Source of the DNA: CAVRUZ01 sp963724495
GTDB taxonomy: Bacteria; Actinomycetota; Actinomycetes; Propionibacteriales; DAIQRJ01
NCBI GenBank assembly: GCA_963724495.1
Contig: CAVRUZ010000005.1
Span: 351,712-415,711, forward strand
Direction: 5' to 3'
DNA: 64,000 nt
The position numbers and the translations under genes are program-made. Below the pieces are notes generated by a model. The model made no database searches, was not told where the DNA came from, and was given only the letters and a program-made list of their open reading frames with translations. This document shows, one piece after another, positions 44,078-52,596 of this stretch; within the stretch, counting starts at the first letter, position 1, and every line of letters starts with the position of its first letter.

Positions 44078-45034
44078 ATGCTGCCGCCTGTGCCTGCCAT
44101 CAAGCTCGGAATCCAACTCGCCGCCCAATGTGGCGACTGGCCAACGCTCCTGCGAGCCGCCCGCCTCGTCGACGACCTCGGCTACGACTACGTCTTTCTC
44201 CCCGATCACCTCACGCCATACGGGGACTCCGAGGCCGCGTTCCAGTTCGAGGGCATCGTCGGCACCACCGCCATTGCCGCGTCGACCCAGCAGGTCAAGG
44301 TCGGATTGCTGGTCGCATCGAACACCTTCCGCAACCCGGCCATCCTGGCGAAGTCGGTCGCGACCATCGACCACGTGAGCGGCGGCCGAGCCCTGCTGGG
44401 CCTCGGCGGCGGCTGGCACGAGCGCGAGCACGAGGCCTGGGGTGTCGACTTCGGCCGAAGTCCCGGACAGCGATTGCAGTGGCTCGACGAAGCGCTGTCG
44501 ATCATCCGGCCGCTGTTCGCCGGGGAGACCGTCAACCACTCCGGCGATCGCTACCGCACCGGCGAGCTCGTCCTCAGCCCGCGGCCAGTGCAGGAACGGC
44601 TCCCGATACTGGTTGGCGGTGGCGGGGAACGGAAGACGCTGCTCACAGTGGCGAGGTACGCGGACATGTGGAACGTCCAGGTGGGTCTCGACGAGGCACA
44701 ACACAAGGTCGACGTCCTGCAACAGCATTGCGACAGCGTCGGTCGCGACATCGCCGAGATCGAGTTCTCGATCGACTCGTCCCACCTGATCCGCGACAAC
44801 GAGGCCGAGGCCAGGGCGGCATTGGAAGCGATCGCAGCGGCGAACGGCGTACCAGCGCCGGACCCGACCAGCACGTTCCACTGGGTCGGCTCACCTGAGC
44901 AGGTCGCCGAGCGGATGGCCGCCTACGCGGCCCTCGGCTTCGGTACGGTCACCTGCTCGCTCGGTCCGCCGTATGACGAGGAGACCCTGACGCGGCTGAT
45001 CCGTGAGGTGAAGCCGCTTGCGGAGGCGGCCTGA
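44078..45034 (+). CDS. LLM-class F420-dependent oxidoreductase (copy B)
   Basis: This is the second copy of the 318-residue luciferase-like enzyme at 38112, with a single visible residue change (SGGRALLG for SGGRGLLG). All family motifs are kept. It is followed 138 bases downstream by the intact GNAT gene, and the open frame between the two on the same strand suggests one transcript. Confidence 0.85.
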   Translation: MLPPVPAIKLGIQLAAQCGDWPTLLRAARLVDDLGYDYVFLPDHLTPYGDSEAAFQFEGIVGTTAIAASTQQVKVGLLVASNTFRNPAILAKSVATIDHVSGGRALLGLGGGWHEREHEAWGVDFGRSPGQRLQWLDEALSIIRPLFAGETVNHSGDRYRTGELVLSPRPVQERLPILVGGGGERKTLLTVARYADMWNVQVGLDEAQHKVDVLQQHCDSVGRDIAEIEFSIDSSHLIRDNEAEARAALEAIAAANGVPAPDPTSTFHWVGSPEQVAERMAAYAALGFGTVTCSLGPPYDEETLTRLIREVKPLAEAA

Positions 45035-45172
45035 GCCGTGAAGACCCGCGGCAACGGTCGCGCAGCAGACATGCAGACGGACCGACCGCGTGTCCGGAAT
45101 CGCCAGGCCTGCGGCCAATGTCTGCCGGACCTGCCTGTTTCGCGCTCGGCGCAGGCCCACGAGAATGTGCCG

Positions 45173-45769
45173 ATGACCGAGGCGGAAGCTCCGACCAGCG
45201 AGGTCCACCGGGTGACCACCGACCGGCTGCCCGACGTCGCTCGGCTGTTCGACACCCACGGGGCGACCCGCGGCTGCTGGTGCCAGGCCTTCACTGTCTC
45301 GCGGAGCGAGTACAGCAAGGGCTGGTGGGACGGTGGCAATCGGATCCGGTTCGAGGAAGCGGCGGCGTTGCCTGGGCCGCCGATCGGACTGCTGGCCTAC
45401 CGGGACGACGAGCCGGTCGGCTGGTGTGCTGTAGGTCCGCGCGACCGGTACAAGGCCGCCATCGGGTCGAGAGCCAAGATCATGCGCAACCGCGATCCGA
45501 GCGAGGACGACCGGGTCTTCTTCGTCACCTGCCTGTTCGTCCGGGTCGGATACCGCGGCAGCGGCGTGACATCCGACCTGCTGCGCTCGGCCATCGATCT
45601 GGCGCGTGAGTTCGGGGCGCCGGCGATCGAGGGCTGGCCACGGTCGGGGAGCAACCGGCAGCAGTCCGACCTCTACTACGGCCGCGAGAGCCTGTTCGCC
45701 TCGTTCGGGTTCAGCGTCGTCGACCGGCCGTCCGCGCAGCGTGCGGTCATGCGTCTCGAGCTCGACTGA
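45173..45769 (+). CDS. GNAT family N-acetyltransferase (copy B, intact)
   Basis: This 198-residue protein has an acetyl-CoA-binding region VFFVTCLFVRVGYRGSGVTSDLLRSAIDLA (motif A variant RGSGV) and a C-terminal SLFASFGFSVVDRPSAQRAVMRLEL. The N-terminal GCWCQAFTVSRSEYSKGWWDGGNR is typical of a small-molecule acetyltransferase subgroup. ATG 45173 was chosen over an upstream frame extension from 45038 because the domain begins shortly after it. This copy shows what the broken copy A gene encoded. The substrate is unknown. Confidence 0.82.
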   Translation: MTEAEAPTSEVHRVTTDRLPDVARLFDTHGATRGCWCQAFTVSRSEYSKGWWDGGNRIRFEEAAALPGPPIGLLAYRDDEPVGWCAVGPRDRYKAAIGSRAKIMRNRDPSEDDRVFFVTCLFVRVGYRGSGVTSDLLRSAIDLAREFGAPAIEGWPRSGSNRQQSDLYYGRESLFASFGFSVVDRPSAQRAVMRLELD

Positions 45770-45837
45770 CGCACTGCCCGACTGACGGCCCGGCTACCAG
45801 GCCCATCGGCGAGGCGGGCAGTCCCTAGTCTCCAGCC

Positions 45838-46338
45838 ATGGTTTCGCGTGCATCTGCCCCGCACATCGCCATCAGGCCGCTGACCGAAGACGACCTCGAC
45901 ACGGTCGTCGAGCTCTCCCTGCGGGCCTGGGCACCGGTATTCGACTCGTTCGCGAAGGTCCTGGGCACCGACATCTATCCCCGCCTCTACCCCGACTGGT
46001 CAACCGGACAGGCCAAGGCGGTGCGCGACGTCTGCGCAGGTGACCACGTGTTCGTCGCCGACGTCGCTGGGGCGGTCGCGGGCTTCTCAGCGGTCGTGAT
46101 CCGAGACGACGACCCGAGGACCGGCGAGATCGACATGCTCGCGGTCGACCCCGATCACCAACGCCAAGGAGTGGGGTCGGCATTGATCGAGCACTCGGTC
46201 GACCACCTGCGCCACGCCGGTGTGGTCCTGGTCGACGTCGCCACCGGAGGTGACCCGGGACATGCGCCGGCTCGACGGGCCTACGAGCAGGCCGGGTTCA
46301 CCCCGCTACCTCTCGTCCGCTACTACAAGGCGCTCTAG
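45838..46338 (+). CDS. GNAT family N-acetyltransferase
   Basis: This 166-residue single-domain acetyltransferase has IAIRPLTEDDLDTVVELSLRAW at the start, motif A EIDMLAVDPDHQRQGVGSALIEHSVDHLR (Q/RxxGxG/A as RQGVGS), and a C-terminal ARRAYEQAGFTPLPLVRYYK. ATG 45838. The right end of the tandem duplication falls in its first codons (CGCAC at 45860). A degenerate copy of that start sits at the A/B junction near 39850-39877, so this gene was the original right-hand neighbour of the unit. Confidence 0.85.
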   Translation: MVSRASAPHIAIRPLTEDDLDTVVELSLRAWAPVFDSFAKVLGTDIYPRLYPDWSTGQAKAVRDVCAGDHVFVADVAGAVAGFSAVVIRDDDPRTGEIDMLAVDPDHQRQGVGSALIEHSVDHLRHAGVVLVDVATGGDPGHAPARRAYEQAGFTPLPLVRYYKAL

Positions 46339-46359
46339 CTACCGGGCCGCCCAAGCCGA

Positions 46360-47124
46360 TCAGCGGCGCGGCTGCTCCGAGCGAGCACGAGCCGACCGCA
46401 GGGTGTCGACGTCGATCCGCCCCTCGACGAACGCGCGGGCCACGTCGGCCAGGCGCTCGCCGCGCGGCCGGGCGTAGTCGCGGAGCAGGTTGAACGCTGC
46501 GTCCAGCTCGATCGACTCGCGCTCGGCGAGGAGGCCCTTGGCCTGCTCGATGATGATCCTGGTGTTCAGGGCTCCTTGCAGCTGGGTCGTGACCTCCTCG
46601 TTCCGGATCACCCGGCGATGCTGCAGGATCGCGATCGTCGCGACATCCGCCAGTGCCTGGGCGACCCGCTTGTCGGAGTCGGGCATCGCCCCCGTGCGCT
46701 GCCTGAGCAGGTTCAGGGCGCCGATCGTCTGGTCGCGCAGACGCATGGGCACCGAGACGATCGAGTGATAGCCGGCCTCGGCGGCAGCCGCTGCGAATTC
46801 GGGCCAGCGGGCGGCCATGGCGGCGTCGTCTTCCACCTCCACCGGCGCCCGAGTGCGATAGCACTCCACGCAGGGCCCATCGTCGGTCTGCAGCTGCAGA
46901 AGTTCCAGCAGCCTGGTCTGCTCCGAGCTGGCCGCCATCGTCTGTAGCTGACCACGCTGATCGACGACCATGAGGCCCGCGGCATCGGCTTCCAGCAGGT
47001 CGACGCACGCATCGGAGAGGTCGGTGAGCACGCCGACCACATCGAAGCCGGTGACCAGACTGTCGGCCAGCATCACGAACGCCCTCAGCAGCCGCTGCTC
47101 GTGGCGTGTCTCGTCCTCATCCAT
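46360..47124 (-). CDS. GAF and ANTAR domain regulator
   Basis: This 254-residue protein has a GAF domain (~20-160: LLEADAAGLMVVDQRGQLQTMAASSEQ, PCVECYRTRAPVEVED, SIVSVPMRLRDQTIGALNLLR). A C-terminal ANTAR RNA-binding module (~175-235: RIIIEQAKGLLAERESIELDAAFNLLRDYAR) follows. ANTAR proteins bind paired hairpins in transcripts and act by antitermination. The GAF ligand is unknown. ATG 47124 has GGAGG seven bases upstream. Confidence 0.88.
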   Translation of the reverse strand: MDEDETRHEQRLLRAFVMLADSLVTGFDVVGVLTDLSDACVDLLEADAAGLMVVDQRGQLQTMAASSEQTRLLELLQLQTDDGPCVECYRTRAPVEVEDDAAMAARWPEFAAAAAEAGYHSIVSVPMRLRDQTIGALNLLRQRTGAMPDSDKRVAQALADVATIAILQHRRVIRNEEVTTQLQGALNTRIIIEQAKGLLAERESIELDAAFNLLRDYARPRGERLADVARAFVEGRIDVDTLRSARARSEQPRR

Positions 47125-47280
47125 CGTCGTTCCTCCTCGCGGAACGGGTTCCCCCGTGATCGTGCTCTGCCCCAGGTCCTGCTTGGTCCGGCACCAGCAT
47201 CGTCAAGGTGTCCGGCCTTGCCCTGCTTCTCACTGTCTTGGTGCGGTTAGCGGACTTGCCCGGTTCTCAATGAATTGTCG

Positions 47281-47970
47281 TCACTCGTGGTCCTTCGTCA
47301 ACCACAGGCGGTGGGCGAGGATGTCCTTGGAGACGACCGTGATGTCCTGGTCGTGCGCGTAGGCATAGGCCCGCAGCCGCGCGAGCGCCTCACCGCTGCT
47401 GACGCTGAGCTGAGCCATCAGCACACCGGACGCCTGGTACACCTGCGGGCGGTACGCGTCGCCGTCGTCCAGACGGTCAGTGACCTCGCCGGTGCCTCGG
47501 ATCATGTCCAGCAGCGTGCGCGCAGCGGCATCCGCCGCCCGGAGCACCTGGGCGAGTCCCGTTTCGGTGAGCTCGAAAGGTGCGCGCGCGTGCAGCGTCA
47601 GTGCGCCGAACCCGTCGACGCCGACCTGGAGAGGGAAGACGTACAGGGCGACGATCCCCTCCGCCCGAGCGGCCGCCGTGAACGCCGGCCACCTGCCAGG
47701 CTGACCGAGGCTGTCGTCGTTGAGGTCGGCCACGAGGACGGGACCATGGTCGCGCACGACATCGAAAGCCGGTCCCTCGCCAAGGGTGAACTGCAGTTCG
47801 TCGATCCGCGCTGCCAGCGGGCCGGTCGCATACGCCGTCCCGTCGTGACCCTGGCCGGCCACGATCGATACGGAGACACCTACATCCGGCAGGTGACCGA
47901 CTGCTCCGTCACAGATCCGCTTCAGTGCCGTCGACGCACTGGGCCACCCGTTGATCGACGCTGCTGACAA
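47281..47970 (-). CDS. GAF and ANTAR domain regulator (second)
   Basis: This 229-residue protein has a GAF-like part (~15-150: VSVSIVAGQGHDGTAYATGPLAARIDELQFTLGEGPAFDVV, GIVALYVFPLQVGVDGFGALTLH) and an ANTAR module (~165-225: YQASGVLMAQLSVSSGEALARLRAYAYAHDQDI). TTG 47970 was chosen because ggaggg lies about 10 bases upstream; the frame is also open to GTG 48024. It lies immediately upstream of the other GAF-ANTAR gene on the same strand, so the two may be co-transcribed or related by duplication. Confidence 0.82.
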   Translation of the reverse strand: MSAASINGWPSASTALKRICDGAVGHLPDVGVSVSIVAGQGHDGTAYATGPLAARIDELQFTLGEGPAFDVVRDHGPVLVADLNDDSLGQPGRWPAFTAAARAEGIVALYVFPLQVGVDGFGALTLHARAPFELTETGLAQVLRAADAAARTLLDMIRGTGEVTDRLDDGDAYRPQVYQASGVLMAQLSVSSGEALARLRAYAYAHDQDITVVSKDILAHRLWLTKDHE

Positions 47971-48190
47971 TCCCGGGCGCTCCCTCCTGCCGACCTCGCG
48001 GCCAGGCAGCCGAACCCGAACCACCGTTCAGCGAGAACCCTAACGGCGCGACCGTCGCCTCACGATGTCCCGACGGTCTAGGCAGAGCCCGCCGTGAGCT
48101 TGCGATGTCTGTCATGCTGACAGCTGCTGTGTTTGTGCTGTCCCGGACTTTGGCGGCGCGTCGTAGAACACGATGCGATCGGAGAGTCTG

Positions 48191-49318
48191 ATGACCGTCA
48201 GCACTGCCGCTGTCCCATCCCCTGCATCCCTGCCGCCGACTGGGTTGCCAAGGAGGCGGCGCGATCCCGGTGCCCCGTCGAGGGGCGCGACGGCCTTCGC
48301 TGCTCTCTCTGCGCAGGTGCGCGAAAGCGGCCTGCTCGAGCGCCGTCACGGCTACTACTGGACCAAGATCGTGGTGATGGTCGTGGCCATGGCGATGGTC
48401 TGGGTGGCGTTCGCCATGGTGGGCAACTCCTGGTACCAGCTCGTCGTAGCCGCTGCGCTTGCGGTGGTGTGCACCCAGTTCGCCTTCCTTGGCCACGACG
48501 CCGCTCACCGTCAGCTGTTCTCTTCGGCAGCCTGGAACGACTGGACCAGCCTGCTGATCGGCGACCTGATGATCGGCATCTGTTCCGGGTGGTGGCTCAG
48601 CAAGCACTCGCGGCACCATGGGGCACCGAACCAGGAGGGCAAGGATCCCGACATCGCGTCGGGCGTCTTGTCGTTCACACCGGCTGCCACGGCCGGCCGG
48701 GGTCGCATCGGAGCAGTTCTCACCGCCCGTCAGGGCTTCTACTTCTTCCCACTGTTGCTGCTCGAAGGGCTGAACCTCCATGTGCAGGGAGCCCGAACGG
48801 CGCTCGGCAAGGGTCCCGTGAAGCACCGTCCGGTCGAGATTTCCCTGCTCAGCTTGCGGATTGTGGGGTATCTCACTCTGCTGGCGGTGGCGCTGCCACC
48901 GGGGAAGGCCATCGCCTTCCTCGCGGTCCAGCTCGGTGTCTTCGGCCTGTACATGGGGTGCTCGTTCGCTCCCAATCACACGGGCATGCCGATCGTTCCG
49001 GCAAATCTCACCGTGGACTTCCTCCGTCGGCAGGTACTGATGTCACGAAACATTCGCGGCGGCAGGTGGATGACGTTCGTCTTCGGTGGGCTGAACTACC
49101 AGATCGAGCACCACCTGTTTCCCAGCATGCCCCGGCCCAACCTACGCCGGGCCCGGGCGATCGTGCGGCCGTTCTGCCAGGCCCAGGGCATCACCTACAC
49201 CGAGACCGGCCTGTTCCAGGCCTACGTGATCGTCGTCCGCTACCTGAACCAGGTCGGTCTGAAGGGACGCGATCCGTTCCAGTGCCCGCTGGTCTCCATC
49301 TATCGGCCGACGAGCTGA
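48191..49318 (+). CDS. Membrane fatty acid desaturase
   Basis: This 375-residue acyl desaturase has the three histidine boxes FLGHDAAHRQLF (HxxxH), SKHSRHHGAPN (HxxHH) and NYQIEHHLFPSMP (QxxHH), with four membrane helices in pairs. These ligate the di-iron centre. It introduces a double bond into acyl chains of membrane lipids, often in response to cold. ATG 48191 follows GGAG by six bases. The length and motif spacing are normal for the actinobacterial family (linoleoyl-CoA/delta-type). It is divergent from the GAF-ANTAR pair. Confidence 0.9.
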   Translation: MTVSTAAVPSPASLPPTGLPRRRRDPGAPSRGATAFAALSAQVRESGLLERRHGYYWTKIVVMVVAMAMVWVAFAMVGNSWYQLVVAAALAVVCTQFAFLGHDAAHRQLFSSAAWNDWTSLLIGDLMIGICSGWWLSKHSRHHGAPNQEGKDPDIASGVLSFTPAATAGRGRIGAVLTARQGFYFFPLLLLEGLNLHVQGARTALGKGPVKHRPVEISLLSLRIVGYLTLLAVALPPGKAIAFLAVQLGVFGLYMGCSFAPNHTGMPIVPANLTVDFLRRQVLMSRNIRGGRWMTFVFGGLNYQIEHHLFPSMPRPNLRRARAIVRPFCQAQGITYTETGLFQAYVIVVRYLNQVGLKGRDPFQCPLVSIYRPTS

Positions 49319-49458
49319 CTTTTCGCCAAGGTTTCTCTACCGACGACCGGTGATCAGCCCGGATGACTCGGCCACGTTGACAAGCCGAGGTCACGACCGG
49401 GTGCCCTGTGGCCCTGTCCGGGTGTCACGTACGCCAAGGCGGCGCGGATACTGCGGGA

Positions 49459-50118
49459 ATGCGCCATCTCCGAAGACACTCGCTTCTCTACGCCAACCTC
49501 ATTCTGTTTCTAGTGTTCTTCGCCAGCATGGTCGCTTCGGGATTGGCTGCCTACAACCATGACCAGCTCCTGCACGATGAGTCGACGACATCCCTGGCCG
49601 GCTACCTCACCACGGGCGACTTCATGGAGGCCACGTTCGAGAACTGGGAGAGTGAGTTCCTCCAGATGGGGATGTACGTGGTGCTGACAGCCAGGTTGGT
49701 GATGGTGGGTTCGTCGGAGTCGAAGCCTCCGGAGGGCGAAACTGCACAAGACGAGGACCCTCGTCTGCATCGGGACGACCCCACGGCGCCGTGGCCGGTT
49801 CGCCACGGCGGCCTGACCCTTCGCATGTACGAGCACTCCCTCTCTGCCGCCTTCTTCATCCTTTTCCTGTTGTCGGTTCTCCTCCATGGCATCGGTGGGG
49901 CGAGTGCCTACAACGACGAGCAGTTGGTTCACGGTGGATCCACGGTGAGCACACTGGGCTACTTCGGCACGAGCCAGTTCTGGTTCGAGTCGTTCCAGAA
50001 CTGGCAGAGCGAGTTCCTGGCGGTCGCGGCGATCGTCGGGCTCTCCGTGTTCCTGCGGGAGCGTGGGTCGACGGAGTCCAAGCCGGTGTTCACTCCGCAT
50101 GGGGAACAGGGCGGCTGA
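49459..50118 (+). CDS. DUF6766 family membrane protein with two homologous halves
   Basis: This 219-residue protein is made of two similar halves. The first has LFLVFFASMVASGLAAYNHDQLLH then FENWESEFLQM. The second has LFLLSVLLHGIGGASAYNDEQLVH then FQNWQSEFLAV. Each half is a membrane helix, an AYNxxQLxH loop, an FxNWxSEFL amphipathic segment and a second helix. The name DUF6766 is from memory of this pattern. ATG 49459. The function is unknown, and the duplication implies pseudo-twofold symmetry in the membrane. Confidence 0.75.
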   Translation: MRHLRRHSLLYANLILFLVFFASMVASGLAAYNHDQLLHDESTTSLAGYLTTGDFMEATFENWESEFLQMGMYVVLTARLVMVGSSESKPPEGETAQDEDPRLHRDDPTAPWPVRHGGLTLRMYEHSLSAAFFILFLLSVLLHGIGGASAYNDEQLVHGGSTVSTLGYFGTSQFWFESFQNWQSEFLAVAAIVGLSVFLRERGSTESKPVFTPHGEQGG

Positions 50119-50194
50119 CCCCTGCTGCCCACTCGCCCTAGTGTGACTCGCCTAATTGAGTGCCGACCTCGCAATGTCGGCGTTGGAGGAGCAG

Positions 50195-50923
50195 ATGCAG
50201 GATCGGACAGCGATCCAGGACGTGACCCGGGCCCTGGTCGTCACCGCCCACCCCGACGATCTCGACTTCGGCGCGGGTGCCACCGTCGCGGCCTGGTCGA
50301 GGGCAGGCGTCGACGTGGCGATCTGCCTGGTGACCAACGGTGATGCCGGGCAACTTGGTTCGACTCCACGGTCGGAGGTCACGTCGGTTCGCCAGGCCGA
50401 GGCACGCGCAGCGGCGACCGAGCTGGGCGTGACCGACGTGACCTTCCTCGGGTACACCGACAGCCGGGTCGAGGTCACCCTCGGCCTGCGGCGCGACATC
50501 GCACGACAGATCAGGCGGATCCGTCCGGACCGCGTGCTCACCTGGGCCCCCGAACGCAGTTGGGACCGGATCGGCGCGGACCATCCCGACCACCGTGCCG
50601 TGGGTGAGGCCACGATGTGCGCGGTGTACCCGGATGCGGCCAATCCGCACATTCATCCCGAGCTCATGGCCGACGAAGGCTGGGAGGCCTGGCGATCTCC
50701 GGAGGCGTGGCTGATGTCGCCCGCAGAAGCCACGGCCTTCGTCGACGTGACCGAGACGTTCGATGCCAAGATCACCGCACTCCACGCCCACACCAGTCAG
50801 ACCTCCCATGACAGTGGACTCGAAGCCCGGCTGCGGGATTCCGCCGCCACGGCAGCCGAGCGCGCAGGTCTGCCGTCGGGTCGGCTCGCGGAACTCTTCC
50901 GCGTGTTCTGGACCGGACGCTGA
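50195..50923 (+). CDS. PIG-L/LmbE family deacetylase
   Basis: This 242-residue zinc-dependent N-acetyl-sugar deacetylase fold protein has the motif AHPDDLDFGAGATVAAW (AHPDD, zinc ligands), TNGDAGQLG, and a third zinc-ligand region HPDHRAVGEATMCAVYP. The family includes MshB and mycothiol-conjugate amidase Mca. The length is shorter than MshB, so it may act on other GlcNAc-type substrates. ATG 50195 has GGAGG five bases upstream. It starts 76 bases after the DUF6766 gene. Confidence 0.85.
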   Translation: MQDRTAIQDVTRALVVTAHPDDLDFGAGATVAAWSRAGVDVAICLVTNGDAGQLGSTPRSEVTSVRQAEARAAATELGVTDVTFLGYTDSRVEVTLGLRRDIARQIRRIRPDRVLTWAPERSWDRIGADHPDHRAVGEATMCAVYPDAANPHIHPELMADEGWEAWRSPEAWLMSPAEATAFVDVTETFDAKITALHAHTSQTSHDSGLEARLRDSAATAAERAGLPSGRLAELFRVFWTGR

Positions 50924-50927
50924 GCCG

Positions 50928-51836
50928 TCAGCCTCGTAGTCGGGCGGCGAGTTCGGCGTTGACGGCCGCGAAGTCGGTCCAGGCCGGAGGTGTCGCGGAC
51001 AGGTGCCGGTCGGCGGTCGCCTTGGTGCACGTGACCTGACGCCAGCCGTCGAGCAGGCCGCTCCGGATCTCCAGCCGCAGCAGCAATCCGTCGCACCAGC
51101 CGGCCACGGTCGCGTCCACCGGCTCCAGCGATGCCATCCGCTGCTCCGCGGTGATCCAGGCGATGCTGGCGATCTCGTCCTGGATCCGTTTCGCCTGCTC
51201 ATATCGCTGCCCACTCGATGCCTCGTCCCGGAGCGAGACCAGCATCGCCTCCGTTCGGGCCACCGCTGCTGGGTCGCGGCCCAGCACAGCGGTGAGCTCG
51301 TGCAGGAGGCGGTCTCGGTCGGTCGGCGACACCAGGCGGATCTCGGCCAGATCCTGTTGTGATGCGGGCATGCGCGTGCCGGTGTAGCTCAGCGGCAGGA
51401 CGCGATGCAGACCGGACAGCGCGGTTCGCACCTTCCACCCGCCGAGGAACGGCCCGAACAGCAGTCCACCTTGGCGATCCGGGCGATGAACCGCCGTGAC
51501 AGCGGGGGTCGCCGTGCTGAGGTCGACGCGCACGTAGTGCGGCACTTCCTGCCCGGCGGCGGCGCGGTTCCACCTGGGCAGGCTCCGAGCGTGCAGATTT
51601 CGCTCGAGCCAGCACGCCTCGTGCACCGATGCACAGACGAGCGCCTCGACGCGGCTGATGCGGGCCACCATCCGGACCAGATGCGGGCGGTCGCGGATGT
51701 CGCCGAAGTACGACCCGACCCGGCCGCGGAGCGACGTCGCCCGCCCGCTGTACATGACCCGGCCGGCGTCGTCGCGGAACCGATAGACGCCCGGTTCGGC
51801 TGGGAGGCGGCGTACCTGCTCCCGCGCCGACGTCAC
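50928..51836 (-). CDS. GIY-YIG nuclease (UvrC N-domain-like)
   Basis: This 302-residue protein has a GIY-YIG domain at the start (EPGVYRFRDDAGRVMYSGRATSLRGRVGSYF; the YIG triad appears as MYSGRA). ISRVEALVCASVHEACWLERNL follows, then a UvrB-interaction-like helical part (SGQRYEQAKRIQDEIASI). It resembles the first third of UvrC or Cho without the C-terminal RNase H-like domain, so it may make the 3' incision in nucleotide excision repair or act alone. GTG 51836 was chosen; a longer frame exists without domain-like sequence. It is convergent with the deacetylase gene with four bases between. Confidence 0.8.
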   Translation of the reverse strand: MTSAREQVRRLPAEPGVYRFRDDAGRVMYSGRATSLRGRVGSYFGDIRDRPHLVRMVARISRVEALVCASVHEACWLERNLHARSLPRWNRAAAGQEVPHYVRVDLSTATPAVTAVHRPDRQGGLLFGPFLGGWKVRTALSGLHRVLPLSYTGTRMPASQQDLAEIRLVSPTDRDRLLHELTAVLGRDPAAVARTEAMLVSLRDEASSGQRYEQAKRIQDEIASIAWITAEQRMASLEPVDATVAGWCDGLLLRLEIRSGLLDGWRQVTCTKATADRHLSATPPAWTDFAAVNAELAARLRG

Positions 51837-51927
51837 GACTTGCCTGCTCGGCCGCTGAGCGACATGGCTCGAGTCTGCCTGGATCGTTGTCGTCCGAGGG
51901 GCACCCTGTCGCCCGTGGCGCCACCCA

Positions 51928-52596
51928 CTAGAGGCCGAGCGCCTGCCTGGCCTGGGCAAGCACATCGGCGGGCGAACGCTGTGCGTCCACCGACACCACC
52001 CGCCATCCGCCGGCAGCAAGGGCCCGCAGGTCCCGCTCGCCCAAGGGGCGACAGGCCCGCTCGTACGCCACGATGCGGTAGATGTCCGGTCCAGGGGCGA
52101 CTCCCTTTCCCTCGGCGATGCGCACCTGACGGGCGACCCACTCAGGACCCCGCTGTCGTGCAGCCCTGCGGATCGCCGTCTCGATGTCCCCGTCGAGGAA
52201 CAACACCGTGGCCGGGTATCCGTCCGCCAGCTTGCGGACATCGCGGACGAGGCCGTCCAGCCGAGCGGGATCGGCCAGTGCCCAGGTCAGGTCACTGGCC
52301 ATGCCTGCGCAGTTCCAGTCGCAGATCAGCCAGGCCTGGTTGGCAAGACAGCTGCCGATCGTCCTTTCGTACGCGTCCAGGAACTCCTCCGGTGTCGGGT
52401 AGGCCTTGGTACGGAACCCCTCGGCCACGACGGTGAAGTCGGCACGCGTGAACAACTGCTCCTCGGGGAACAGGTCGACGGCGATGCCCTCCGCCCGCAG
52501 ACTGTCCGCGAGAGACTCGCCAAGTGTCGACTTCCCGATGCCCGGCGAGATGCCGTCCATCATCAGCAGTTGCGGTTCCCGCGAATGGCCGGTCAT
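51928..52596 (-). CDS. P-loop kinase-like protein
   Basis: This 222-residue protein has Walker A DGISPGIGKSTLGESLADSL (~14-33), AWLICDWNCAG (possible Walker B) and a lid-like basic segment IRRAARQRGPEWVARQVRIAEGKG. The pattern resembles thymidylate/nucleoside kinases, but the substrate is unclear. ATG 52596 overlaps the stop of the upstream phosphotransferase gene (ATGA), implying coupling. Together they look like a small metabolite phosphorylation pair. Confidence 0.7.
   Translation of the reverse strand: MTGHSREPQLLMMDGISPGIGKSTLGESLADSLRAEGIAVDLFPEEQLFTRADFTVVAEGFRTKAYPTPEEFLDAYERTIGSCLANQAWLICDWNCAGMASDLTWALADPARLDGLVRDVRKLADGYPATVLFLDGDIETAIRRAARQRGPEWVARQVRIAEGKGVAPGPDIYRIVAYERACRPLGERDLRALAAGGWRVVSVDAQRSPADVLAQARQALGL

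Larger units (their letters stand above)
39878..45859. repeat. Tandem duplication, copy B (about 5,982 bp)
   Basis: This is the second copy of the unit at 33912-39877, directly adjacent and in the same orientation. It begins at CGCAC (39878-39882) and its homology ends at CGCAC (45860-45864) within the first codons of the GNAT gene at 45838. All five genes are intact here. The junction sequence joins the start of the downstream GNAT gene to the esterase leader, which shows that copy A lies upstream of copy B by a head-to-tail event. Confidence 0.93.

Noticed and set aside
33912..45864. Transposon or phage as cause of the duplication
   Set aside because: No transposase, inverted repeats, integrase or target-site duplication is seen at the ends. 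Only a 5-base shared sequence is present.
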